A model generated the notes under the pieces. That model saw only the letters and a program-made list of their open reading frames with translations, searched no databases and was not told the DNA's origin. A DNA stretch of 64,000 nucleotides. Source: an uncultured Geobacteraceae bacterium (lineage in GTDB: Bacteria > Desulfobacterota > Desulfuromonadia > Geobacterales > Pseudopelobacteraceae). Below are positions 31,594-40,632 of this stretch, one piece after another. Each line of letters begins with the position of its first letter. The first letter of the stretch is position 1. The DNA lies in NCBI GenBank assembly GCA_903939115.1, contig CAJAFV010000063.1, forward strand, positions 1 through 64,000, read 5' to 3'. Position numbers and translations under genes: made by a program.

Positions 31594-32424
31594 TTATTTC
31601 TCTCGAATTTTCAGATATTCCCGCAGTGCATTACGCCATGTTTGCGGATGGTACCCGGTTTCAGCGTTCAGCTTACTGCACTCAAGAGTGGAATAGAGCG
31701 GCCGGCGGGCCGGACGGTTCAATTCGGTTGTTGTCATCGGTTTGACTGCCACCTGCAGCCCTGATTCTTCAAAGATTGCCTTGGCAAAGTCGTTCCACGA
31801 ACAGTACTCTGAATTTGCCGCATGGTAGACTCCCCGGCAGCCGCTATCTATCAGGGCGATAATTGCCTGCGACAGGTCAACCGTCGACGTTGGTGAACCG
31901 ATCTGATCATCGACCACTGTCAGTTCACTCTTTTCAGCTCCGAGGCGGAGCATTGTCTCAACAAAATTTTTACCATGCAGGCCGTACAACCACTGCGTCC
32001 GCACAATCAGGTGTTCAGGAGAGAATGCGGCATTCATTTCGCCCGCCAGCTTTGATTCGCCGTAGACACTGAGCGGACAGGGAGCATCATCCTCGACATA
32101 CGGCGTCCCTTTGCCGCCATCAAAAACGTAATCAGTACTGACCTGTACCAACAGGGCACCGATATCCCTGCACGCCATTGCCAGATACGCCACCCCTTCG
32201 CCATTGACTGCCATTGCCGTTTCGGCATCGCTTTCGCAGCCATCAACGTCCGTATAGGCGGCACAATTGATAACCACCTCCGGTTTTAGAGCGCCTATGA
32301 CTTTAAAAACCGATTCGGCCGACGTAATGTCGATATCAGCAATATCAACCCCGTGACCCCGGTCGCCGAGAAGCGCAATCAGATCTTGACCAAGCATGCC
32401 ATTGGCTCCCACTACAAGGATCAA
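31594..32424 (-). CDS. rfbD: dTDP-4-dehydrorhamnose reductase
   Basis: VVGANGMLGQDL, VINCAAYTDVDGCE, STDYVFDGGKGTPY. Confidence 0.92.
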   Translation of the reverse strand: MILVVGANGMLGQDLIALLGDRGHGVDIADIDITSAESVFKVIGALKPEVVINCAAYTDVDGCESDAETAMAVNGEGVAYLAMACRDIGALLVQVSTDYVFDGGKGTPYVEDDAPCPLSVYGESKLAGEMNAAFSPEHLIVRTQWLYGLHGKNFVETMLRLGAEKSELTVVDDQIGSPTSTVDLSQAIIALIDSGCRGVYHAANSEYCSWNDFAKAIFEESGLQVAVKPMTTTELNRPARRPLYSTLECSKLNAETGYHPQTWRNALREYLKIREK

Positions 32425-33494
32425 AGGGCACCTCCGCCATACTGACTGTGATAGTATTCAAGGTACGCACCGGAGGTAACATCGGCCACCCATTCCTGAT
32501 TGGCAAGATACCAGTCGATCGTCTCGGCGATACCCTGCTCAAACGTATAGGCGGGTTTCCAGCCGAGATCAGAGGTGAGTCTCGACGCATCGATGGCATA
32601 ACGGCGATCGTGCCCGAGACGATCCTTGACAAAGGTTATCAGTGTGCGGTTTTCACCGGCAACCCGACCGAGACGCTCGTCGAGTAGGTCACAGACCAGA
32701 TTGACAATATCGATGTTTTTCCATTCGTTGTTACCGCCGATATTATAGACGGCGCCAGGGGCAGCCTGCTTCAGGACCGCTTCGATAGCAACGGCATGGT
32801 CACGAACATGCAGCCAGTCACGAACATTCAAGCCGTCACCATAGACCGGCAGTGGTTTTTTATTGATGATATTGTGGATCAGGAGCGGAATCAGCTTTTC
32901 CGGAAAATGGTATGCTCCATAATTGTTAGAGCAGCGGGTATTGAGTGTCGGCATACCGAACGTTTCGTGATACGCCCGCACCAGCAGGTCAGCACCAGCC
33001 TTGCTTGCCGAGTACGGAGAATTGGCCGCCAACGGGGTTTCCTCGGTAAAGTAGCCGGTATCACCCAGACTGCCATAGACTTCATCAGTTGATATCTGAA
33101 GGAAGCGAAAGTCAGTGACGACGCCTGACTGCCAATGTTTGCGGCTCTCTTCAAGCAGAATCTGCGTGCCGAGCACATTCGTGCGGACAAAAATTTCCGG
33201 ACCGGTAATGGAGCGGTCAACATGCGATTCAGCGGCAAAATGTACAACCGCATCTATGCGCCGTTCGGCAAGCAGTCGGGCAACAAGGAGGGCATCGCCG
33301 ATATCCCCTTTAATAAAATGGTAATCAGGGTTCCCTTCAAGCGCAGTAAGGTTTTTGAGATTTCCGGCATAGGTCAGGCAATCAAGATTTGTGACGCTGC
33401 AGCCTGGATTAGCGGCCATATACGAGTGAATGAAATTGGAGCCGATAAAGCCGGCCCCACCGGTAACAAGAAGTGATGTGGGAATAAATTTCAC
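32421..33494 (-). CDS. rfbB: dTDP-glucose 4,6-dehydratase
   Basis: TGGAGFIGSNFIHSY, AAESHVDRSITGPEIF, RCSNNYGAYHFPEKLIPL. Confidence 0.95.
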   Translation of the reverse strand: MKFIPTSLLVTGGAGFIGSNFIHSYMAANPGCSVTNLDCLTYAGNLKNLTALEGNPDYHFIKGDIGDALLVARLLAERRIDAVVHFAAESHVDRSITGPEIFVRTNVLGTQILLEESRKHWQSGVVTDFRFLQISTDEVYGSLGDTGYFTEETPLAANSPYSASKAGADLLVRAYHETFGMPTLNTRCSNNYGAYHFPEKLIPLLIHNIINKKPLPVYGDGLNVRDWLHVRDHAVAIEAVLKQAAPGAVYNIGGNNEWKNIDIVNLVCDLLDERLGRVAGENRTLITFVKDRLGHDRRYAIDASRLTSDLGWKPAYTFEQGIAETIDWYLANQEWVADVTSGAYLEYYHSQYGGGAL

Positions 33495-33607
33495 GTTACG
33501 CTCCTATTCAGGTGAATGTCAGAATCCATTCTATTTTCTTTTTCCAGCTATTCTGGTATTGTGGCGCCAGGTATCACTATTTCTGCGTTTTTCCAAGGGG
33601 AACCACC

Positions 33608-33790
33608 ATGAGCACGAACTCCGCATGCCGCTGCGGCGCCGATCACCACGGCCATCTCTGTATGTTACGAAGTAATGGACTTCATGAGGAAATAGCAACG
33701 GTATGCAGTGATCCAAAATTCTACTGTTTCACCTGCGGCGGAGAGGCCAACTGCGCTGAAAACCTGTGCGATCCGGCCCCGATAGAGTAA
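33608..33790 (+). CDS. 60-aa Cys-rich small protein
   Basis: MSTNSACRCGADHHGHLCML...CSDPKFYCFTCGGEANCAENLCDPAPIE; AAGGGG upstream of ATG. Confidence 0.65.
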   Translation: MSTNSACRCGADHHGHLCMLRSNGLHEEIATVCSDPKFYCFTCGGEANCAENLCDPAPIE

Positions 33791-33792
33791 CG

Positions 33793-34638
33793 CTACTCTT
33801 CCAAAGCGGAATCCCGCGTTTCTTCCAGCATCGCCTCAAGCTCGAGAATCTGGGTATCGGTGATATCAAGTATTTCTGCTTCCTGCGTTTTTATCAGCAC
33901 CAGGTCCGGCTCACGTTTCAAGCCGAGTCCGACCCGATGGCACGCCATATTGGCAAATCGCACGATAGCCAGCATCTTGTTGACAGTATCCCACTCTTCG
34001 GCATGATGATCGCGGATTACCTCGCAGTACATCACCGGGAAATTCCAGTGCTGCATCATCCGGTACCCCTGCTCAACGTGCATGGCTTCAAATATTTCCA
34101 AAATCAGTTCATCATCAAAAAGTGAATTAATCACACCCGCTTTCACAAGATTCTCAATTGATTTCAACAGGTAGAGCTTGCCGACATCGTGTAGGAGGCC
34201 TGCCAGATAAGTTTCGTCTGCGACGCCGCGCATGCCGCACGAAAGAGCCAGCCAACGTCCCCCGAGAGCACAGCCATGGCTGTGCAGCCACATTTCCTTC
34301 ATATAATTATCCAGCGCAGGATTAGTCGACGAGTGGACTGATGCCTGAGATGCTGCAATTACCAGATTGATGACCTGCTGCGCTCCAAGTCGTATAACCG
34401 CTTCCTTGATCGTTGCGACCTTGGAACGCCCCATATACATCGGAGAATTGGCTATTTTAAGCATCTGACTGGCCAGTGACATATCCTCGCTGGCAACCTG
34501 AGACACTTCGTCAACGGTAAAATCGTAGTTTGTAAGCATTTTCTGAAGCTTGATTGCAACAGGGTGAAAAATCGGCAATTCAATCGGCTGAGAAGCGAGT
34601 AACCTTCGCACCGTTTCCGGAATAGATACTGATGACAT
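33793..34638 (-). CDS. HDOD-domain protein
   Basis: HDOD pattern: SLASQMLKIANSPMY...IKEAVIRLGAQQVINLV...AGLLHDVGKL. Confidence 0.9.
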   Translation of the reverse strand: MSSVSIPETVRRLLASQPIELPIFHPVAIKLQKMLTNYDFTVDEVSQVASEDMSLASQMLKIANSPMYMGRSKVATIKEAVIRLGAQQVINLVIAASQASVHSSTNPALDNYMKEMWLHSHGCALGGRWLALSCGMRGVADETYLAGLLHDVGKLYLLKSIENLVKAGVINSLFDDELILEIFEAMHVEQGYRMMQHWNFPVMYCEVIRDHHAEEWDTVNKMLAIVRFANMACHRVGLGLKREPDLVLIKTQEAEILDITDTQILELEAMLEETRDSALEE

Positions 34639-34659
34639 TACAGGCCTCCTCTGTTCATA

Positions 34660-35067
34660 TTAACAGCCACACCCACAGTTATGGCACACTTTTCTAAACT
34701 CGTTTGAAGGAGCAACCGTTTCCGGTGCAAACGCCACACGCTTCACGGCTGTGCAGATGTCCTCCATAATATCCAGGTTCGGGCTTTTGCCAATAATATG
34801 ACCGATACACTGGTTACTGTGCCCATCCTGCGCAGAAGATATTTTCACCACATTCAGCAAATCGGCATAACTTTCGATCGAAATAATCACATCCCGATTG
34901 CGTACGACGGTTATAAGCACACCCAACCGCTTCATCTCCTTGCTCATCCCTGCCATAAAAGTCAGAAACGGCTGGCCGTCAAAGTCAAGATACCACTCTT
35001 TTCTGAGATGTTTTTGATCGTGAATCGTGATAACCATCGGTTTCGTTTTTTTACACGCCATTCCCAA
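34660..35067 (-). CDS. Hypothetical protein with CHNCGCGC tail
   Basis: MACKKTKPMVITIHDQKHLRKEWYLDFDGQPFLTFMAG...KVCHNCGCGC*. Confidence 0.7.
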   Translation of the reverse strand: MGMACKKTKPMVITIHDQKHLRKEWYLDFDGQPFLTFMAGMSKEMKRLGVLITVVRNRDVIISIESYADLLNVVKISSAQDGHSNQCIGHIIGKSPNLDIMEDICTAVKRVAFAPETVAPSNEFRKVCHNCGCGC

Positions 35068-35079
35068 ACTCCGAAACTA

Positions 35080-35595
35080 TTAGTGGAGGGTCGCCGGACA
35101 CTCAGCGTCCCACGCAGCAAATCCAGCCCCGGTAAGGTTCAGAAACGAATCTATCCGCTGCCGGTAATACTCCAGCTCTCCGGCTTCTTGCACAACAAAC
35201 GTAAGTTCATCCGCGGAAATCAGATGTTGCCGATGCATATAGCGATACAACTCGGTTATCGCGGTCAAATGCCGTCCCAAAAGGTCTATATCCGGATCCA
35301 GGGTATGGGTGATAAACCAGGAAGCGGCAAACTTTGTCACGATACCGGGCTGGGGGCGCACGATATTCTGGCGGCCAAAGTCGATCAGATAGTCACGCAG
35401 ATAGAGATCAGCGCTGAATGCAAGCTCTGATGCCTGTTCAGCGGCCATCCCCTGCTGCTGCAGAAACAGATAAAACTGTTTCAGAATCTGTTGGCATCGT
35501 CCATCCACGAGTAACTCTTCATCTATTGTCTCAAACTCGAAGTCATCGTGCTCAAAACTAATTTCAGGGGTCTGCGGCATACTAAAAGTTCTCAT
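35080..35595 (-). CDS. Hypothetical protein
   Basis: Long open frame starting MRTFSMPQTPEISFEHDDF; no recognised domain. Confidence 0.65.
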   Translation of the reverse strand: MRTFSMPQTPEISFEHDDFEFETIDEELLVDGRCQQILKQFYLFLQQQGMAAEQASELAFSADLYLRDYLIDFGRQNIVRPQPGIVTKFAASWFITHTLDPDIDLLGRHLTAITELYRYMHRQHLISADELTFVVQEAGELEYYRQRIDSFLNLTGAGFAAWDAECPATLH

Positions 35596-35596
35596 T

Positions 35597-36703
35597 TCAG
35601 GCAGGATTGAGTTCAAGCAAATCTTTATGCACAAAACTGCCGTTCTTTTGTATTAAAATTTCATCAAACCAGATTTCTCCGTCGGCAAGAATCCTTACCA
35701 GATCCCAGTGCACTGAGGAGCGATTGCCATTGTCACACTCGTCATACGCCTGTCCGGGGGTGAAATGAATCGAACCTATACTTTTTTCATCAAAAAGAAT
35801 ATTACGCATCGGCTGGCGAATCCCCGGATTGACACCGATGGCGAATTCTCCGATATAACGGGCTCCTTCATCAGCATCAAGTATCTTGTTGAGAGCTTTG
35901 CTCATACCGCCGGCTGCTGAAGCCGTAACAATTTTGCCTTCAACAAACTCGAAGCGGACCCCGTTATACTCTTTGCCCTGATAAATGCTCGGGCAGTTAT
36001 ACGTAATATGTCCCTGGACAGAGTTTTTTACCGGCGCGGTAAAGACCTCCCCATCAGGCATGTTGAGGCGTCCATCGCATTTAATTCCCGGCAGTCCGTC
36101 AATACTGAAACGAAGATCGGTGTCAGGAGCAGAAATCCTGACGTTCTTGGTTCGATCGATAAGTTTTTTGAGCTTTTCCTGTTTCTTTGACTCCGCTTTC
36201 CAGTCAATACAACAGGCTGAGAACAGGTAATCTTCATATTCATCAAGGCTCATACGTGCTTCCTGGGCTGAAGCATGTGTTGGATAGCGGGTCACGCACC
36301 AGCGGGTATGCTTGACACGCTGATCAACAAGAGGCCTGGTCAGCTTTGCGTATGCGACAACCGCTTCCTGCGGGGCATTAGCCATGACCATCGAATTATT
36401 GCCGGCGGAAATACCGATATAAACCGTCACTGTTTTGTAGAAATCCAGTTTGTGCTGCGGGAAGTGATCAAGTTGCAGTTTATTGGCACTCGAATAAAAA
36501 ATGCGGTCAATTTCAGGAACTGAAAAGGAATATTCAACATATTTTGCGCCACGCGAGAGACAGAGAGCATAGAGCTCCTTGACAAGAGGCATCGCCTCAA
36601 GGCCGGCAGCATTGATAAGAACGACATCTCCTTTTTTAACCCTGGTCGAGTAATCAACCAGTATCTCTGCAAACTGCCGTATTCTGGGATCGTTCATCGG
36701 CAC
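35597..36703 (-). CDS. M29-family aminopeptidase
   Basis: FAEILVDYSTRVKKGDVVLINA, EFAIGVNPGIR, HFTPGQAYDECDNGNRSSVHWDLV. Confidence 0.92.
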   Translation of the reverse strand: MPMNDPRIRQFAEILVDYSTRVKKGDVVLINAAGLEAMPLVKELYALCLSRGAKYVEYSFSVPEIDRIFYSSANKLQLDHFPQHKLDFYKTVTVYIGISAGNNSMVMANAPQEAVVAYAKLTRPLVDQRVKHTRWCVTRYPTHASAQEARMSLDEYEDYLFSACCIDWKAESKKQEKLKKLIDRTKNVRISAPDTDLRFSIDGLPGIKCDGRLNMPDGEVFTAPVKNSVQGHITYNCPSIYQGKEYNGVRFEFVEGKIVTASAAGGMSKALNKILDADEGARYIGEFAIGVNPGIRQPMRNILFDEKSIGSIHFTPGQAYDECDNGNRSSVHWDLVRILADGEIWFDEILIQKNGSFVHKDLLELNPA

Positions 36704-36728
36704 ACCTTTGTTTGGCTGGTAGTAGCCA

Positions 36729-37409
36729 TTAATGCATCATCAACCGGGTGACCCCCATGACAAGGCCGCTCTGCGAACCGGCCAGCAGCTGAACACCAAG
36801 GATGAGGAAAGGAGAAATGATGTATGAAAACATGTTGGTAAAGAATACCAGTACGATGATGATCACCATCCCGTAAGGCTCAATACGAGACAAGGCGATT
36901 GCCTGTTTATATGGCAGCAGGCCGACCAATACCCGGCCGCCGTCAAGTGGGGGCATCGGAATCATGTTGAATATAGCCAGCAGGAGATTTATGTATACCG
37001 AAAAGGCCAGCATCAGCACGACTGGTTCCATAAACATGGCAAGTGGAGATCCTGAAGCGGCTGGATTAGCAAAGTTCACCACCCCCCTGAGCAAAAAAGC
37101 CGAAAGCGTTGCCAGTATGATATTGGTAATTGGCCCTGCGGCGGCAACCCAGATCATATCGCGTTTGGGGTTCCGGAGATTTTCATACACAACGGGGACC
37201 GGCTTGGCCCACCCTATTCCGACGATAAATATCATGAGTGTACCGACAATATCGATGTGCTTCAACGGATTGAGAGTCAACCGGCCCATCATTCGTGCGG
37301 TCGGGTCGCCAAAACGCCACGCAACATACCCATGGGAGACTTCATGACAAACGATTGCCAGCATTCCCGGAACAAGCATTACTGAAAGCTTGAGAAAGAA
37401 ATTATCCAT
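36729..37409 (-). CDS. Site-2 protease family (M50) protein
   Basis: CHEVSHGYVAWRFGDPTARMMGRLTLNPLKHID; MPPLDGGRVL. Confidence 0.93.
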   Translation of the reverse strand: MDNFFLKLSVMLVPGMLAIVCHEVSHGYVAWRFGDPTARMMGRLTLNPLKHIDIVGTLMIFIVGIGWAKPVPVVYENLRNPKRDMIWVAAAGPITNIILATLSAFLLRGVVNFANPAASGSPLAMFMEPVVLMLAFSVYINLLLAIFNMIPMPPLDGGRVLVGLLPYKQAIALSRIEPYGMVIIIVLVFFTNMFSYIISPFLILGVQLLAGSQSGLVMGVTRLMMH

Positions 37410-37575
37410 TAAGAGGGATCCTTTAAACTGAAAATACCATCGATCTTTCTAACACAAACAGCTCACCAATGGCAATTATTTAACGGGTTTTTGCTTTCAT
37501 AGAGGGAGTGAATCGGTCGGTGGCGGTGGAGTTCGTAAAGGCTGGAGATGACTGGACATCGTACAGAGAATGAGA

Positions 37576-37608
37576 AAAGGGTGTCAATATTTTGTATCGA
37601 CACCCTTC
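37576..37608. terminator. Rho-independent terminator
   Basis: GGGTGTC-aatattttgtatc-GACACCC with flanking A and T tracts. Confidence 0.7.
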
Positions 37609-37633
37609 TTTCATATTTTTGACTTTTATCGTT

Positions 37634-38713
37634 TCAACAAGGTGCCGAAACAAGTGCTCCATAATTTTCCACACCAAAATCGGTCGTTCTATCCGTCAGC
37701 AAATCGTCCGGGAACACGCATACCTTGTTTTTGCCGGTTCTTTTGGCCTGATAGAGAGCCCTGTCGGCTTGTTTGACCAGGTTGGCAGTAAAGATGCTGC
37801 TCCCTTCCTGACACGTTGCCAGACCGATACTGGCAGTCATCTGCAGCTGACGGTCGTCGAAGGTGAAAGCCGTTTTTGCCAGTCTGTTTCTGATCCGTTG
37901 CGCAATCGCATGAGCGGTAACAGCTTTGGTCTGAGAAAGAATAATGGCAAACTCTTCACCGCCGTAGCGGGCAACCAGATCCTGGCCGCGGCAACTCTCT
38001 TTAAGAATTTTCGCAACAGTCTTCAACACCTGATCACCGGCCTGATGGCCAAAGGTGTCGTTCACCTGCTTGAAGTTGTCCAGATCGATTATGAGGAGAG
38101 AAACCGGGTGCATGTCCGGACATTTAACTTTGTGGGCCAATGTTTCGTCAAAAATTCTGCGGTTTAAAAGCTCTGTGAGACCATCGCGCATCGCCAGATC
38201 TTTCATTTTGCTATGTTCCTGCGCGTTCCTGATCGTCTGGCTGAAACAGGCCACCACACTAACGAGAAGAGACTCTGAGAAGGTCTTATCCTGCCCGCTT
38301 TTAAAATAAATGGCAATGGTACCGAGGTTGTTAAGCAACGTAAGATGAGCGGAGGCGAGAGAGTTCTCGGATAAATCAGTAGGAGAGCAGGAACTACCCA
38401 CCGTTATTTTTGCTTTGGCGGAGAGAATGCCTTTCTGGACCATCGGTGAAAATGTGACGGTTCTCGCGTCTTGATTTGAGAAAAAAGTGAACACGACCCG
38501 GTAAAACGGGGCGTGTCCATAGAGAGCACGGGCGGCGATTGAGCAGATGTCGTCCAGTTCCAGAGAAGTCGAGACCGCTGCCATGAAACCACTGATGAAG
38601 CGCGCCTCCTCAAGCTGGGCATGTATATGCTCAGCTGATCCTGTTTCTGCGGCACTGCCACCATTGAGCGCGCTTCCACTCCGTACTGTTTTGTCAAAGT
38701 TTTCTGTTATCAT
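37634..38713 (-). CDS. GAF-like plus GGDEF diguanylate cyclase
   Basis: DGLTELLNRRIFDE, RYGGEEFAIIL. Confidence 0.92.
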   Translation of the reverse strand: MITENFDKTVRSGSALNGGSAAETGSAEHIHAQLEEARFISGFMAAVSTSLELDDICSIAARALYGHAPFYRVVFTFFSNQDARTVTFSPMVQKGILSAKAKITVGSSCSPTDLSENSLASAHLTLLNNLGTIAIYFKSGQDKTFSESLLVSVVACFSQTIRNAQEHSKMKDLAMRDGLTELLNRRIFDETLAHKVKCPDMHPVSLLIIDLDNFKQVNDTFGHQAGDQVLKTVAKILKESCRGQDLVARYGGEEFAIILSQTKAVTAHAIAQRIRNRLAKTAFTFDDRQLQMTASIGLATCQEGSSIFTANLVKQADRALYQAKRTGKNKVCVFPDDLLTDRTTDFGVENYGALVSAPC

Positions 38714-38986
38714 GGCTGACCTCATTTCACTTTAGACACTCATTGCGCATATTCTGTCATTATGCTGACAACAAACTACTAAAGCAAAGTATGTGCCACA
38801 AACCAAAATAAAGTATTTAAGCTGCTATTTAAGCAGCTTAGAAGGTTAAGACATATAAAACAGTCATTACAATGAACAGTGAGGGGTAAAGTGATGCGTT
38901 TCCACGTCATGGTTTTGACAAAAACAAAAACGTGTCTCCAGACAGAGAGGCAAAATCATCCCTCATTCTACCAAACAGGTTTATTG

Positions 38987-39015
38987 TTGACAGAGGCGAG
39001 AAATTTCCTTATAGG
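38987..39015 (+). promoter_or_regulatory. Sigma70-type promoter of lexA
   Basis: TTGACA (38987-38992), 17-bp spacer, TATAGG (39010-39015). Confidence 0.65.
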
Positions 39016-39033
39016 TAGTCGTATGACTACCTA
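39012..39033. promoter_or_regulatory. Palindromic LexA-type operator spanning -10 and start codon
   Basis: TAGGTAGTC-GTAT-GACTACCTA; matches GGTTN2CN4GN3ACC with one mismatch. Confidence 0.7.
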
Positions 39034-39649
39034 CGGCCTGCAAACCAAAGACAATCTCACCCAACGCCAGAAACAGGTGCTGCAGTTCATTACTTCGTAC
39101 ACCGGTGACAACGGCTATCCACCAAGTCAGCGGGATATTGCAGGGCACCTGAATGTTTCCGGGACATTGCCGGTCATGAAACACCTTGATGCATTGGAAC
39201 GCAAAGGGTACATCAAACGGGACCATGTTAACCGGGGGATTACACTGAAGATGCCGGTCACTCCTTCGGTTTCTCTGCCGATTGTCGGCACCGTCCGTGC
39301 CGGCCATCTCTCCCCGGCGATTGAGGATATTCAGGGGCACTTCTCCGTCGACCCGATGGCCGTTAAGGGAGATGACTGTTTTTTCCTGAGGGTTAGCGGT
39401 GAATCAATGATTAATGCCGGCATTCTGGATGGCGACCTGGCTTTAGTGCGGCCACAGCCGACGGCAGACAATAAGGATACCGTCGTTGCCATGATTGATG
39501 GCGAAGTGACTCTCAAGTGGTTCTACCGGGAGCAGGATCACATTCGCCTGCAACCGGCAAACCCGAACATGGGACCGATCATCATTCGCCCGGAAGATGG
39601 CGAGGTAAGTATCGTCGGCAAGGTGATAGGCATTTACCGGCGAATGTAA
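39023..39649 (+). CDS. lexA: LexA repressor
   Basis: wHTH LTQRQKQVLQFI...YPPSQRDIAGHL; VRAGHL cleavage site; SGESMINAGILDGDL and DTVVAMIDGEVTLKWF. Confidence 0.93.
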   Translation: MTTYGLQTKDNLTQRQKQVLQFITSYTGDNGYPPSQRDIAGHLNVSGTLPVMKHLDALERKGYIKRDHVNRGITLKMPVTPSVSLPIVGTVRAGHLSPAIEDIQGHFSVDPMAVKGDDCFFLRVSGESMINAGILDGDLALVRPQPTADNKDTVVAMIDGEVTLKWFYREQDHIRLQPANPNMGPIIIRPEDGEVSIVGKVIGIYRRM

Positions 39650-39683
39650 AAAATATTGAATAAGCAATAAACAGGAGAAATAA

Positions 39684-39866
39684 ATGGAACCGATTACCTT
39701 ATGCGGAGCAGTAATCCTTGCGGTCGGCTTGTGGGTGGAGTTTGAACCAGTTATCATGAAGGTTGTAAAATCAATTTCCAACAACAGCATTGTGACGGCA
39801 GTAACGTCATCGCCGCCAGTGCAGAGACCGCTCTATGTAAAATATATGACCGGCATCGGCAGTTGA
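39684..39866 (+). CDS. 60-aa putative membrane protein downstream of lexA
   Basis: MEPITLCGAVILAVGLWVEFEPVIMKVVKSISNNS...; AGGAGA RBS; 34 bp after the lexA stop. Confidence 0.65.
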   Translation: MEPITLCGAVILAVGLWVEFEPVIMKVVKSISNNSIVTAVTSSPPVQRPLYVKYMTGIGS

Positions 39867-39879
39867 AAATATTTGCAGT

Positions 39880-40623
39880 TCAATCCAGAGCCACTACGAA
39901 TCCTCCCAGCATCATTTTGTCCGAAGAGTGCTCCCGCACCTGTTCCGCTTCTTTCAGAGACGCATAGTTTCCAGCCCTGACCCTGTAATATCGGGCCCCA
40001 TTAACAACAGCCTCGCGCATCGAGGAAGCCCCGTAGCGCTTCTTTACGCTGTCAGCCATCTTTTGGGCGTTTTCTATAACGCCGTAGGCTCCCACCTGAA
40101 TACCGAACGAACCTTTATCGTAGCTGGCCGGAGGGTGGTACATCGGTTTGCCTTTGACCGTGTCATCCAGGTATCCGAGCGCCTCTATCCTTACCGGCGC
40201 CGTTCCTCCTTCAACAACTCTGAGATCTTTGGCGGCGGAATAGGAGAGATCAATGATCCGACCGGCCACAAAAGGGCCACGGTCATTTATCCGCACGACA
40301 GTGTCGCGACCGTTGTTCCGGTTGCTGACTTTCACATAGACGCCTAACGGGAGTGTCTTGTGAGCCGCTGTCATTGCATACATATCGTACGTATCGCCGT
40401 TGCTTGTCTTCTTGCCGTGAAAGTCACTGCCATACCAGCTTGCAATGCCTGACTGAACAAAGCCCTCATGGCTGGAAAGCGGCTCATAGCGCTCGCCGTT
40501 TATGATATACGGCTTCTGTACTTTGTTTGGCGCCGATGAGTCAGGTCGATACGCGTGCCTCTCATGGCCGCCGCAAGCTGCTATCAGGCTGATGAGAATG
40601 AGTATTATAACGAATCTGGTCAT
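39880..40623 (-). CDS. rlpA: RlpA-family lipoprotein with SPOR domain
   Basis: Lipobox LISLIAAC; GIASWYGSDFHGKKTSNGDTYDMYAMTAAHKTLPLG; C-terminal SPOR. Confidence 0.93.
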   Translation of the reverse strand: MTRFVIILILISLIAACGGHERHAYRPDSSAPNKVQKPYIINGERYEPLSSHEGFVQSGIASWYGSDFHGKKTSNGDTYDMYAMTAAHKTLPLGVYVKVSNRNNGRDTVVRINDRGPFVAGRIIDLSYSAAKDLRVVEGGTAPVRIEALGYLDDTVKGKPMYHPPASYDKGSFGIQVGAYGVIENAQKMADSVKKRYGASSMREAVVNGARYYRVRAGNYASLKEAEQVREHSSDKMMLGGFVVALD

Positions 40624-40632
40624 CTTACACTA

